Source: Periconia sp. R9002 | Lineage: Eukaryota; Ascomycota; Dothideomycetes; Pleosporales; Periconiaceae | DNA: 64,000 nucleotides | Assembly: GCA_023627715.1 (NCBI GenBank) | Contig: JAMAHW010000014.1 | Span: 600,721-664,720 of the forward strand | Reading direction: 5' to 3' | Made by a program: the position numbers and the translations under genes | Shown here: piece by piece, positions 21,192 through 33,259 of the stretch | Position numbering within the stretch: position 1 is the stretch's first letter | How the letters are laid out: each line of letters begins with the position of its first letter | The notes under the pieces: generated by a model | What the model was told of the DNA's origin: nothing | Database searches by the model: none | Seen by the model: only the letters and a program-made list of their open reading frames with translations

Positions 21192-23700
21192 ATGGCAGAA
21201 AAGGAAGCGACAGTGTACATCATTGATTTGGGTGAAACCATGGGAGAGAAGAGGTATGGGCGGACTCAAACGGATTTGGAGTGGGCGATGGAGTATGTGT
21301 GGGACAAGATCCTTACGACGGTATGTTTGTTGGTGGCTAAGAGAGGTGCAATGATTCTTGAGAATTTATCCTAAAACTTCAGATACGCTCAGAGCACCCT
21401 TAGGGAGTGGTGCTAATGTGACATGATAGGTTGGTAACGGCAGAAAAACTGCCTTAATGAGTGTGGTGGGTTTCCGAACAGATGGTGAGTGATGAAACGA
21501 GAATGGCTCTGTTTCTATTGCGGACGGACTCTAACGACAAGCCGCAGACACAGATTTGCAAGGTGCAATGGACGACGAAGAAGGTTACGAAAACATCACA
21601 GTTTTCTCGGGGCTTCAACAGTATGTGACTTTGGACAAATCAGATTGTGATGGAGTTGACTTTGCACAGATGGCTCTTGCCCGATGTTCGAAAATTGCAA
21701 AATAGGTTAACAACCAGCTCAACTAATGAAGGCGACTTGATGTCGGCTCTTGTGGTTGCGATTCAACAGATTGATACAGCAACTACTGGAAAGTCAGGCA
21801 ACCCACTCAAATACAGGCGTCGCATTGTTGTAGTAACGGACGGAAGAGGAGCTATGGATACAGGTGACTTGGAGCACATTCAGAACAAGATCAAGGATGC
21901 TTCCACACCGATTGAGCTTATCCTGCTGTCAGTAATTCATAGCGGACAAGCTAAACAAAGCTAATGTTTCACAGAGGCGTTGATTTTGACGACTCGGAGA
22001 ATGGATACAAGGAAGAAGATAAAGACAACCATAAAGTAAGAAACTCGTCGCGGCTGTAGGCCCTCGCTAACCTTGTGATATAGAGGAAGAACGAAGAAAT
22101 ATTGAAGGAGTTTGTTGAAGATTGTGACGGTGTCTTCGGCAGCCTTGCAGAAGCCATTGAACAGATCCAAATTCCACGGATCAAGGAAGTGAGACCAACT
22201 CCAAGTTATAAAGGCACGTTATCCCTCGGTGATGCCAGTACCTACGATGCTACTATCAGCATTGATGTGGAACGATACCCATGTACAATGGTCGCCAAAC
22301 CTCCTTCCGCCAGCAACTTCGTGAATCGAACAGATCTAGCTGGCACGCAGGCGAGTGCCACTGTGACCGGCGATGACGATCCGATGAGTGAAGAGCTCTC
22401 TGCGGTTCGGAACCAGCGGGTTTACCAGGTTGAGAATCCTGATGAGCCTGGTCAAAAGATGAATGTTGAAGCAGATGAGCTTGAGCGCGGGTATGAGTAC
22501 GGCCGGACAGCAGTACACATAAGCGAATCGGATGCCAACGTCGTGAATATCGAGACCTCACCTGGACTTGAGCTCCTCGGCTTTTTGGATGCCAGCAAAT
22601 TCGATCGATATCTTCCCATGTCGCACTCAAACTATATTGTTCCGCAAAAGTCGAACGTAAAAGCCAAGCTCGCACTATCTTCTTTCATACATGCGCTGTG
22701 GGAGGCAGATTGCTATGCAGTGGCTCGTCTCGTTACAAAGGAGAACAAGCCTCCGCTGATCGTGCTCTTGGTACCACGCATCGAGCCAGAAATGGAAGTA
22801 CTCATAGAGGTCGAGTTGCCGTTCGAAGAAGACATGCGGCGTTATAAATTTCCCCCGTTGGACAAAAAGCTCACCGTGTCCGGAAAGACAATCACCGAGC
22901 ACAAAGACCTCCCGAGCGCAGAACTCATGCAATCAATGAGCGATTACGTCGATGCTATGGATCTTTCTACATTCGACAGAGATGATGATGGTGAGCCAGC
23001 AGAGTACGCAAAGATGGAAGATGCGTATTCGCCTCTGCTACACAGGGTAAACCAGATGATCCGCTGGCGAGCTACACATACAGATCCGAACCTCCCCCTC
23101 CCTGATCCGCCCCAAATACTCACCAAATTTGCCAACCCTCCAGCTGAACTCATCCAACGAACCCAAAACCAACTCGCTGCCCTGAAAAAAGCCGCCGACG
23201 TTAAAAAGGTGCCACCTAAAGCCAAAGGCCGCGGCAAACGCTCGCGCGCTGAACGAGAGAAACCTCTTTCAGGCCTTGATGTTGATGAACTTCTCGGCAA
23301 CCAGAAACGCCTCAAGGTCGACTCGACGAACCTCATTCCCTCCTTCAAACAAACCCTTGCCGCTACAGACGATCTCGAAGCTATCCAAGAAGCTGCCGAT
23401 GCCATGGGCACTGAGATACGCAAACTCATCCGCAACAGTGTGGCAGATTCTGCATATGGCCGGGCACTAGAAGCTATGCGGGTCATGCGTGAAGAGATTA
23501 CCGAGTTGGAGGAACCGGAAATCTGGAATGTGTTCGTGACGGATTTGAAGAAAGAGCTGCTGGGTGGAGAGCTGGGCGGAGATCGCAGGGAGATGTGGTG
23601 GAAGATTAGGGCAAACAAATATGGTCTTGTGGATCGGAAGAGGTGCTTTGCCAGCGCTGTCAGTGAAGATCAGGCTGCTGAGTTCTACCGGGGTGCCTAA
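21192..23700 (+). CDS. KU80: Ku80 subunit of the Ku DNA-end-binding heterodimer
   Basis: Six exons (21192-21320, 21430-21484, 21548-21620, 21670-21927, 21975-22035, 22084-23700) join in frame to 730 residues, a normal length for fungal Ku80. The N-terminal vWA-like domain has [14 protein letters not shown] and [14 protein letters not shown]. The Ku core barrel includes KNVRPTP-like [36 protein letters not shown] and a strand-rich stretch with [20 protein letters not shown]. The C-terminal helical domain ends near 730. With Ku70 it binds double-strand ends, starts non-homologous end joining and protects telomeres. All five introns are 47-109 nt with good donors (GTATGT, GTGAGT, GTATGT, GTCAGT, GTAAGA). 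Confidence 0.95.
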
Positions 23701-26700
23701 TGCCATTGGAAAGGATGGGCGCACAAGGCGGATTCGCCGCCAGAGCTGTGTTTCAGCATCACAGCCCGAATCGCCTGGAGAGTGATTGGTATTGGGATTA
23801 CAGCATTACAGAACACTTTAGGAGCTTCAACTTCAATCAAATCGGAGGGATAGACATCCGTGAATAAGCATCCCTTCAATTGCTTTCTCTGTGCGCTCAA
23901 TTGCTAGGCCTTGCTCGATCACCTTATTCACCTCGATGTATCATGCCAGTAGAACCCCGACATCAACTACTCCCCCAAAACCAATTTTCACCCTTTTCAT
24001 AACTAGACACGCCAAAATATGCAGGTAGTGACCTTCTGTTGCCGTTGTCTGCGCACGCGGACCAATACGGCCGCGGTGGGCATGAGCCCACTTTGCATCG
24101 TCCTTGCCCGATCTTGTGATGTATACTCTTCCAATTTCCCTGTGTGCTTGTGTCCTCTGTCGATATATCATGATTCATTCCCTTTCAAATGTATGTATTG
24201 CGCTTCGTGATGGAGGGCATGGGACGTGGGCGTGGTTGTGGGCGCACGAGCTCCGAGGATGAGGGCAGCAGGTAGCAGAAGGCGGGCGAGGAAGGCGGTC
24301 GTGCGATCGGTATGTACGATGTAGTCGTTGGATGGCTGAAGATATGGGGAGAATAGAGTATGACTATGGAGGCGCTGGTAAACAACCTGGACTGTCTTCT
24401 ATTTGCAGGTTTGGGCTTCGGAACACACGTGGCCGGGAGGAGAGGAGAGGAGGGAAGGCGCTTCATTTTTGTGGTTAGATGGTAGTGCATCTTGTATGGT
24501 CGCCGCTTTTCTTTGACTGATGTTGATAGACTCCCTTTGATATCGAGGTAGAGCGCGGTGTATTGCCAAAGCGTGGTATGTTGACATTCGCGTTCTACTA
24601 ACAGTGGAATTCTGTCGATGTTGGACGAACATCATTTGGAGAAAACGGGACATGAGCGGAAGCTCACTGGTTTTATCATGACACTCGCAAACTCTGCCGC
24701 TTTTCACTGCTTCCGAGGGCATGCGCGGCGAACCTATATAGGGCTGGGTTGGCAATCCAGATAGAACACTTCGTTGCAAACGATGGAGATGGCACAGATA
24801 TTTTCTCAAATCATCTATGCTATACATGAAACTATCAAAAAAAGAGCATACATTAAAGCGCTTATGACTGCTGCATTCTATGTTCGTTGGTCTCTATCTC
24901 CTCAGTGACATAGTAAGCAAATGATGGAGTCAGATATGTGCAGTCCAAGTCTACATGAAGAGCCAGTCACCACTACCAACAGTCACCTAAGGAAAACTTC
25001 CAGTGGATGTCGTTCATTACGTTCCTCGCTTCACCTTGATGTTCCTCGCGTGCTGGGCTCACTCTCACGTTCACTCTCACGTTCACCGCTGCCAAGACCG
25101 CAACAGTGGCCGCGCACGCCATAACAAACGCCTTAGAACCCCGTCGAAAGCAAAGGACCGCCCAATAGCGGCTTCACCCAGTGCCTGGTGTAATAACACG
25201 TGATTCAACTTACTAATGGCACGCACTGACCATATGCCAGGCAGTATATAAACCTGCCGCCTCCCCCGCTCCCTCTCTCCTTCTCCTCACTTTCGACACT
25301 TTTTACAATTTCGACAACTTTGTTGGGCCAGGGCACAGGTAGCAGCGGTTCGAATTCAACTTCGTTCTCGCAATGCTGGGGTCTTTGTACCTCTACGCAA
25401 CGCATTGTACCCGACCCCGGGCTTCTGGACTGACAGTAGGCATCTTCCCATCCTCGTACAACACTTGGACGAAGCGCTGCCGCCGCTGAAGTCGGCTGCC
25501 CACGTCCCCTACTTCGACTTCGGTCGGTGACAACTGCGATCCAGCGGCGACTGGTGACCTGACTGGGTGCACCTCTGGGTTTTAGTCGGACCCCTCTTAT
25601 GGGCTCTATCTCTGTTGATGCGAGGTATCGGGCATGTCCTCCAGGATCGGTCTGTTCGTGGATGTTTCACGTTCAGATGGCAACGGGTCGAACAATCTGG
25701 GCATTTGCAAAGCCGGGTTGGCAGGTGGGCATCGAGGCTACGGGGCCGGACGGGTGTGTGGGAGGATACATTGGTTAGGAAGAGATTGGAATTTCTGAGG
25801 TATGGCTAGGATGGTTGAGCGGTTGACTTGGGCATCTTCGACACTATCGACACTTTCGAACATCCTTCTTGTCTTTCTATTTTATTTACCTCCTCCGACC
25901 TTCGGCATCTTCGACATCCTCAACACCTTCGGCATCTTCGACATCCTCAACACCTTCGGCATCTTCGACATCCTCAACACCTTCGGCACCTTCGACATCC
26001 TTCTTGTCCTTCTATTTTGACTACCTCCTCCGACCTCCGACACTTTCGACAACATCCTTCTTGTCCTTCTTTTATAACCTCACTTCTCTTGTCTTTCTCT
26101 TATCGGCTTCGGCCGCGGTTGTCATTCTTTTTCTCCTCCTTCCGCCCCCCAGATTTATTTTTCATTGACTGGCCTGGCAATCATGCTGGGTGGTTGAGGA
26201 AGAAGTTCTCTCTGGCTTGATGTTGTTGTTCGTTGGCTCGCCCGGCTCATATGCCCCGCCATGCCGTCGTTGTCGCCGCCGCCGCCGTTGTTGCCGTTGT
26301 TTCTCTTGCCCTTTGCGTGCTCATGCCTTCGCCTCCCCCCATCGCGCTATGTCGCCCACGCCTTCATAACTGCAACCCCACGAAGAATAGTGCGACATCC
26401 CGATAATAGTCCTGATCTTCACACGTGTGCCAATATAAATATACCCCGCGGTCGTCATGCCGCGATCGCGCTCCCACTCCCACGGCGCCTTTGGTGTTCT
26501 TGCCCTACTCCACCACCGCACTTACCTCTCCCCCCTCCATGTCCTACAAAGTACAAAATACTTGTCAACATCCTTCGTCTAACGTGCCATCCACTTTCAC
26601 TTTCACCACCATGCAACCCGCCAACCTGATTCCCTCAGAAGCTGCACCATCCTTTCGTCATACACACCATTGCAACCATAGGGCGCGCGCACGTTTTTGA

Positions 26701-27002
26701 CAACACATTTGCATGTTTTTTCTTCTCCTGCATTTGTGCACTTTGTACGAGAGTGCCTTATGACCATCTTCTCTCCGCATGTAGTCCATTTGCTGCAACC
26801 ATCTTTGCACTGCATGTAAGCGTGAAGTACGCAACGCCATGGTGCAGGTTTGTCTACTCAAGACATCTTAGTGCATAGCATAATTCGATGACCTTGAGCA
26901 ACTGTTCTGTATTTCTATTGTTGGTATGTCGGGAAATCTGACGGTACATGCATATTTGTACCAGTTTTACCAATACACACTTTGACAATAGCCTCCACGA
27001 CC
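23701..27002. other. Gene-poor region of 3.3 kb
   Basis: No gene is supported. Frames here are short or low-complexity (Ser/Pro or His-rich). A TATATAAACC box at about 25246 precedes a CT-rich stretch and could mark an unannotated transcript. The 27-bp minisatellite at 25901-26000 lies inside. Confidence 0.45.
25901..26000 (+). repeat. Minisatellite, 27-bp unit, about 3.7 copies
   Basis: Three identical 27-bp units (25901-25927, 25928-25954, 25955-25981) start TTCGGCATCTTCGACATCCT, and a partial fourth (25982-26000) has one change. The flanking sequence is also duplicated: a block ending in CTCCTCCGACC occurs at about 25861-25900 and again at about 25996-26035. In one frame the unit reads FGIFDILNT, but no gene context supports translation. 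Confidence 0.95.
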
Positions 27003-27547
27003 ATGAAAAGAGCGGCCACCACCGCACCGCCCCAAACACTTGCAACATTTGCTTTTTTCCTTTTACTCTGTCTCTGCATCACTGCCGCCATCATCATCAT
27101 CAAGCAGAACATCCAAACCCAACTACAACATTCATCACCCTGTCCGATTCTTGTCTGCTCCATTGACACTCCGCCCACGATGTCCTCTTTACTAGCAAGA
27201 AGAGTCGCTATGCCATGCTCTCCACGAGCTCGAATGACTCATGTCGGTCAGCTCTCCGTACGTACGTGTATAGCATGTCACACAATCCGCAAGACAGTCA
27301 AGCGAGGCCAGACAGCCAACCGAATTCATTTTAGAGATCGCATCGAAAGCATGGAAAAGAACTTGGACTGCGTTGAAAAGGGTTGGACAATAAGGAAAGA
27401 ATTGATGCTTTGGATGCCTTGTTTACAGAGATGGGTTATAGGTTCGTGGGGTTTTTGGTAGGCTGGTATCCATTATTTGATACATACTTTTGGGAACTTT
27501 GTAAGAAATACAAGCAGAGGGTTCGGGTAACAGGATACAGGTTGTAA
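27003..27547 (+). pseudogene. Small membrane-protein-like locus with a one-base frameshift
   Basis: From ATG 27003 the frame encodes a hydrophobic segment (about residues 13-36, FAFFLLLCLCITAAIIIIK), then a polar helical region ending RIESMEKNLDCVEK near 27380. Just after this the coding quality moves to another frame, which reads GLDNKERIDALDALFTEMGY and ends TGYRL-stop at 27545-27547, with a second hydrophobic stretch (FVGFLVGWYPLF). One extra A in the run at 27375-27378 would join the two, so the locus may carry a deletion, a sequencing error or an unseen splice. A strong GTACGT donor at 27258 with an acceptor near 27334 (ATTTTAG) is an alternative. No family is recognised. Confidence 0.35.
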
Positions 27548-27768
27548 CAAACTGGAAGTGCTGAATGACGACTGTCACGAAGGGGCTCACTTGAATGGAT
27601 CGACAAGGGAAAACGTATGAATTGTTATATACGTCTCAGTATGTTGTACAGAGAGAGATTCACATGTTGTGAAAAGGAACAAGTCGATAATAACTTCACG
27701 CGCCAAACGCCTGTGCTTCAATGCATGCATGATCTAGCCTTCACCGGGCTGTTGGATCCAATTATAAA

Positions 27769-28198
27769 TCATAATGATGCTGCTGCCTCAACGGCTCCCA
27801 CGCCCTTGAAAGTTGCTGGACTCGTCATGACAATCTCCACGGGGTATTTCCATTCCATGAACTTGGCCCAGCCTATAATATATTGTTAGCTAAAACGAGC
27901 TTTCCATTGTCGAAAGGGCCATCGCGCATCTCCTATTCCGCTGATGCTCTCCATGACCGAACTCACCCCAGTATGCACATTTCCTTCCAAAGTATTTCCC
28001 CATGTACGGCACCACAACCATTGTCAAAAGCAATTCCAATTGTTGCAAAGATTCCCTCCATTCTCTTTCTGCATCCGAAACGTATTCGTCATCGTCGACG
28101 GTGGAGTCTGTTGGGGAGGAAGGAAGGGAAGCGACCTCGTCCGTTTCGTCGGAACTATTCGGGGGCTCAATGAAGCTTTCGCTGTTGGCTAGCGACAT
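27769..28198 (-). CDS. MIM2: Mitochondrial outer-membrane import factor Mim2
   Basis: Two exons, 28198-27967 and 27872-27769, give 111 residues. The acidic N-terminus ends DDDEYVSDAEREWRES, followed by the single membrane-spanning helix region LQQLELLLTMVVVPYMGKY, then FGRKCAYWGW and, across the intron, AKFMEWKYPVEIVMTSP. That order is what I recall of filamentous-fungal Mim2. With Mim1 it forms the MIM channel that inserts alpha-helical proteins into the outer membrane. The 94-nt intron (GTGAGT...TATAG) is confirmed by the conserved YWGWAKF join; reading through it instead gives an unrelated tail. It is divergent from eIF2-beta with 405 bp between the starts. Confidence 0.88.
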
Positions 28199-28603
28199 GG
28201 CGGTGGTTGGGTCGTAGAGGGAATGCTGTGATTTCGGATGCGATGAGCCGTACAGCTACCTGTGGAGCATGAGGAAGGGTGCTTTGGGGGGTGTGATGTG
28301 TATTTCAGGGACGGATGACCCTTTGAGAGTCGGCTACGGGCAGCGGGAGCTTGGAGCTTCCATAGCGATGATGTTCGTCAACGGCAGCATCCATTCATTC
28401 GGCCAGCCAATCAGAGGGTGAGGGGCTTAGCGGATAATTCACGTGACGTGGGCTCGATGACTGCACAGTGCGAGAGAGTGCGGCGAAAGTGACATGCCCT
28501 TTGACTCACCTACGTATTTTCACGCCCCATAAAGCACACCCTGCGAAACGCCAAAACATTGTGATACCTTTGCACAATCTCCCTACACACATCAACCGCA
28601 ATC
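28199..28603. promoter_or_regulatory. Divergent promoter region, MIM2 / eIF2-beta
   Basis: The 405-bp spacer between two divergent starts must hold both promoters. A TGACGTG-type element occurs at 28440-28450 (CACGTGACGTGG). No TATA box is obvious. Confidence 0.5.
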
Positions 28604-29781
28604 ATGGCGGACGTTGTACGTACCCAGTGTGCCCCACCTGCCCTCAAAATTCACTATAGCCGTGTGCATAAAGCTAATGAACTACCTACAGGCTGAGCGG
28701 AAACCTCGCAAGAGCGTTGCTTTCGAAGAAAACACCACCATCGTCGACGAAGACGGCCAAGTCATGGAGAATGCAAATGTGAACGGCGACAAGAACAGCG
28801 CCGAGTCCCACTCAGCGGGTATGTCTCCCGCCTATCCTCTGAGCAGACCTGCCGTCACACTCGAGAGCAGCAATGATCAAGCTGCGAATAACCCCGCTGA
28901 CACGAGGGTAACAGACAAGGACGTTGATGAGGTGACGGATATGTTCGCCGGGCTCGCCAAAAAGGTGCGTCTTCGATTTCCTCCCGCCACCGATAGATAG
29001 ATACTAACTGCTCTGCAGAAGAAGAAGAAGCCAAAGACCGAAGGCGAAGATGCCGATGACGTTCTCTCCGGCCTGAAGAAAAAGAAGAAGTCCAAGAAGC
29101 CCAAGGAGGATGTCGCCGACGACTTCGAAGCCCAGCTCGCCGCCAAAGTTGGAGACGAAAAGGAGGGAGGCGACGCAGAGGCCCCGGCCGAGGAGATTGA
29201 GGGCGATATGATCAAGGGCACCGGCATCTGGCAGCACGACAACACCACTCCAGTTCCGTACAACATGCTTCTAAACCGCTTCTTCACCCTGCTCCACTCG
29301 CAGCATCCCGACCTCATGTCGTCCGGCTCGAAGAGCTACAAGATCCCACCACCGCAATGTCTGCGTGAAGGAAACAAGAAGACCATCTTTGCCAACATTT
29401 CCGAGATTTGCAAACGCATGAAGCGTACCGACGAGCACGGTATTTTTCTCCTTCCACCTCCATTTTATGATAGCATGCTGACCGCTTGAAGTGACACAAT
29501 TCTTGTTCGCCGAATTGGGTACTTCTGGTTCCGTCGATGGTTCTCGCCGTTTGGTCATCAAGGGTCGTTTCCAGCAGAAGCAGATCGAGAACGTTCTCCG
29601 CCGCTACATTGTCGAATACGTTACCTGCAAGACATGCCGCTCGCCCGATTCCGAGCTCACCAAGGGAGAGAACCGATTGTACTTCGTCACGTGCAATTCA
29701 TGCGGTTCCCGTAGGTCCGTCACTGCGATCAAGACTGGTTTCTCGGCCCAGGTTGGCAAGAGAAGGAGACAGCAAAAGTAG
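28604..29781 (+). CDS. SUI3: Translation initiation factor eIF2 subunit beta
   Basis: Exons are 28604-28615 (four codons), 28692-28964, 29019-29439 and 29492-29781, giving 331 residues. The N-terminal part carries the lysine blocks ([16 protein letters not shown]) that bind eIF5 and eIF2B-epsilon. The core follows with [20 protein letters not shown], then [12 protein letters not shown], and the C-terminal C2-C2 zinc ribbon with CKTC and CNSC spaced 22 residues apart. The protein ends GKRRRQQK. The factor delivers initiator Met-tRNA to the 40S subunit. A further intron, 28819-28881 (GTATGT...ATCAAG, 63 nt, in frame and open), is possible; removing it would leave 310 residues and delete a non-conserved stretch. 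Confidence 0.95.
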
Positions 29782-30072
29782 ATGGGCGCATAATGGGCTG
29801 GCAGTGTTTGTATTGAATAGGCTGCATTTTCAATTTTCTTTTGCTTCCGCCACCGGGTTCCGGTGTAGATTGAACCACTTCCACATCACGTTGTGGAAAG
29901 ACGAATGTGTCATGACAAAAATATAAGCATGAGGTGATGGGATACGCTCCAATGGCTTTTGGGCTACTATGTACCTACAGGAATGAATACATGGACAAAA
30001 GCAATAATTCAATTTCACCAGGTGGATGGATATATAATTTGAACGTAATGCCCAACGCCTCGCTCACATGAA

Positions 30073-31557
30073 TTACACTCCCGTTGACGCTGCATTCGCA
30101 GTCAACCATGTCGAAAATGCTACCGCGTTTCGTGTTTGCATAAAGACCGTTCCAGGACCTAGAAAGTTGTCAGTCTCATTTTTGTAGACATCTCGCATAC
30201 ATTACCCATGTATGATGAGGAAAGAATGCAGGAGATACGTACCGGTGAACTTGCACACCAATCCTTCACCAGCGGCATAGTTCGAGATGATACCCCCCGA
30301 TGCCACCCTTTCTAGGACGTACTTGCAGTTCCAGGCAACCAAATGCCCGTTATCGATCAAGTACTTTTCATCCTTGGCCAGATCCTTGCGGATGATGGCG
30401 CCGAAGCTAGTACACCACAGAATGCCCTGCCCACTGATGCGGTACACAAAGAGGCCCTCGCCGCTGAAAATCGCCTTGCTGACGCCCTGGGTCTTGTATT
30501 CAGTCACGATGCCCTGAGTGCAGGCCAGGAATGCTTCCTTGCCAACACTCCATTGTTCTTGGCCAGATAGCTTGATGATAGTAATGTCGCCGATGCTGGG
30601 AGGCGCTAGGAGGAGCTCACCGGGGCCCGTGTAAGTCGACTTGCTCATTTCGCCGCCTGCGACGAGTTTTTTGAGGGTGAATTTCGCGGAACCTTTGAGG
30701 GTCATGGTAGGAGACATTGCGATCATTGCGCCTGCAATTGGAACAAGGGTGATTAGCTGGGCAACACTTGATTCAAGAGCCAGTGATACAGGAGAGACTA
30801 AGGGGGAGTAAGGGCATACCTGGTTTGGCAGTCAAGGGACATCCAATTGCGAGTTGGATGGTGAGGATACTATTGGTGTCTCGATGGCTGACTCGATAGC
30901 TTCCCCCGTTAAAAGTCCCTACATCGTCGGATTGGGTAGACCTTGCACCCACAAATTGCGGTTGACTGGTCTGCACTGCTTGTTGTTGGGCCGGCGCTTG
31001 CTTGTCGGATGCGTAATGCTGTTGTGGCGGTGGTGCTCCCGCAAAACTTCCCTGTTGGCTCACCTGCTGCGGTGGCATTCCGGGGTGTGGAGACGGGTTC
31101 GGAGGAGCGCCATATGGGCTCTGAGGAGGGGGTGGAGCACTCCCAGGAGGAGGGAAATGTTGTTGCTGTTGCTGGTACTGGGACTGATCAGGAGGTGGAG
31201 AGAAGTGTTGTTGAGCATGCGGATGGCCACCGGGGGCGCCGCCAGGTGGTGGTGGATAGTGCTGTTGTTGACCGGGAATCTGGGCTGGGGGACTCGAGGG
31301 GGGTGGAGGAGGGTAGGATTGACCACCGGGAGGAGGAGCAAAGTACTGTTGTTGTGAGGGATCTATGCTGTGTCAGTCTATTGTAGTAGGCTTGGAATAA
31401 CTGCTGATATACCTGGAGAATGGCCAGGACCGTGTCCACCCTTTTCTGGAGGGGCTATGGGAAAGTGTAAGCTTGAAGCATATCTAAGATGGTGGTGTAG
31501 CTACTGACGCGGGTAGTAGTTTCCACCAGGTGGGGGCGAGCTTTGATATCCAGACAT
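30073..31557 (-). CDS. Aim24/TRAP-like family protein with a Pro/Gln-rich N-terminus
   Basis: Five exons (31557-31509, 31454-31413, 31362-30820, 30731-30243, 30158-30073) give 402 residues. Residues 1 to ~170 are low-complexity Pro/Gln/Gly (repeated [16 protein letters not shown]). The rest is a beta-rich Aim24 (former DUF124) domain: [69 protein letters not shown] and the closing [15 protein letters not shown]. Yeast Aim24 is a mitochondrial inner-membrane protein that stabilises MICOS. This branch lacks a clear presequence and has the long disordered N-terminus instead, so it may be cytosolic. It is convergent with eIF2-beta. Confidence 0.85.
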
Positions 31558-31914
31558 GCTTGCTGGTAGTGATTCTGCGCGCCTCACGTTCACACCGATT
31601 TCAACACGAGAGGTGGCTTTCGACTTCAAGGGAGAAGAAGAAGATATGGCTAGCTCCCCACCGAGGAAAGGACGCTCAACTACTTATTTAATCTAAGCAA
31701 GTAGTCTTCGCGACAAGCTGCTCAGCCTCCGTGCCACTTGCCCCGCTACCACCGACTGAGCATGGTAAGCGCCGAGGACCCCGGGAAGGGCATGGGGGCC
31801 AATCACCTTGGTCAAACTCGCGCTTCGCCCAGCCGCTTTACACCGTCAGCAGTCTCCATGAATGCATCAATGAAATTAGTGCTGCAAAACGAGCCCATCA
31901 CTCCAACTCCTCCA
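31558..31914. other. Spacer between the Aim24-like gene and the aldo-keto reductase
   Basis: 357 bp between two minus-strand genes; promoter of the Aim24-like gene and 3' flank of the reductase. No other feature is seen. Confidence 0.5.
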
Positions 31915-31927
31915 TCAGCCTGATTCC

Positions 31928-31980
<53 letters not shown>

Positions 31981-33259
31981 TCCTCTTTGGTGAGGCTCAA
32001 TGGCCTTGGCTCCAGCTACATAATCAAACATCCCTAGTCCTCTGTTGAGAACGACATCGCCCGGCCCCAAGACCATTGCATTACCAGGATTGAGGAAATC
32101 ATGAGGGAATCCCATTTTGAAACCAGACGCATTGTCAATCTCGTCCATCTCCTCGCCTGACAGCTTCAAGCTCAGGGCGTCAATATTGGACTTCAGATGC
32201 TCAATCTTGCGTCCACCTAAGATCGGAAATACGTAGGGAGCTTTGTGCATGACATAGGCAAGCGCGATTTGGGTCGGATGAACAGGAGGATTCCGCTTCT
32301 CTGCAATAGTGCTCAACACTGCGCCTACAGCATCTTCGTTCCCGGTTCGTCCTATCAAGCTTGTTCGTCCCCCTTCGTTGGGTTTGAAACCTCCACCTCC
32401 TAATACCTGCCATGGTGCAATTGCCATGCCCTCGTGCAAACACATTGGAATAATGTCCCGTTCCATGTCCCGGCTCGCGGCGCTCCATTTTCCCTGATAA
32501 ATGGAAAACGGTCGAAGGCCGTGCTCCCGGGCGTAGTCGTTGGCCTTTACGACAACCCAGGCGGGGGCGTTGGAGATGCCGAGATAGAGAACGCGTCCGC
32601 TTGTGATGAGATTGTTGAGAGAATGCATGAGCTCAGGAATGGACGTCGTGTAATCGAACCAGTGGGCGTAATACTTGTCGATGTCAGCTTCGTTGCAAAA
32701 CTACTTCTTTACTCCTCAAGTTGCTGCTCAAGACTCACAATGTCAATGTATGATGTTCGCAGGTTCTTCAAAGAACGCGTAATAGATGTATGAATGTTCT
32801 TCGCACTATTGCCCCCGTAGTTCGAATGAAGCACTTTGTCATCCTGACCAGAGACTTGGGATGCCGTGAACTTTGTCGCTATTACCATTTCGTCTCTGTT
32901 CCCGCGTTGCTCCATCCAGTCGCCAAGCCATTGCTCACTGTCCCCTCTCTGATAATTCACCGCAGTGTCGATGACTGATATTCCGCAGTTTCTGTTAGCA
33001 TTCATACGTGCACGAGAATTCGTCTATGCACAAATCACTTGAGATAGATGAGCCACTTACAATTTCCACCTTGCGAGTAGAAGTAGTCAAGCATAGCAAA
33101 AGATTGCTCTTTGTTGCATTCGCCAAAGATGCTGGACCATTTTTCGCCAAAGTTCATCGCACCCAGACAGATGGGAGATACTCTTACTCCTGCAGAAGGA
33201 GCAAGGATACGATGTCGGCCTAATGGCGACTTAGGTTTGGGTGGAGCAGGGAAAGCCAT
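31915..33259 (-). CDS. Aldo-keto reductase, aryl-alcohol dehydrogenase / norsolorinic acid reductase type
   Basis: Exons 33259-33061, 32974-32739 and 32673-31915 give 397 residues. The barrel starts RVSPICLGAMNFGEKW. All four AKR catalytic residues are present: Asp and Tyr in FIDTAVNY, Lys in VIATKF, His in YYAHWFDY. NADP-binding features include VLYLGISNAP and the C-terminal PILGGRKIEHLKSN. The family (AKR9) reduces aromatic aldehydes or polyketide ketones; the substrate cannot be read here and no biosynthetic cluster surrounds the gene. Introns begin GTAAGT and GTGAGT, and the second uses a CTGAC branch site ending ACAAG. Homologues usually stop near KAIEPHQ; this one continues with RG, 17 aspartates and EESG. 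Confidence 0.92.
31928..31980. repeat. (TCA)n trinucleotide microsatellite inside the reductase gene
   Basis: An uninterrupted 53-bp run of TCA/ATC triplets. On the minus strand it is 17 GAT codons (31980 down to 31930), giving a pure aspartate run at the C-terminus of the aldo-keto reductase. Confidence 0.98.

Noticed and set aside
25802..26220. Repeat-bearing frames (FGIFDILNT units) as a membrane-protein gene
   Set aside because: All three frames stay open only because of the repeat; no start context, splice pattern or protein-like flank.
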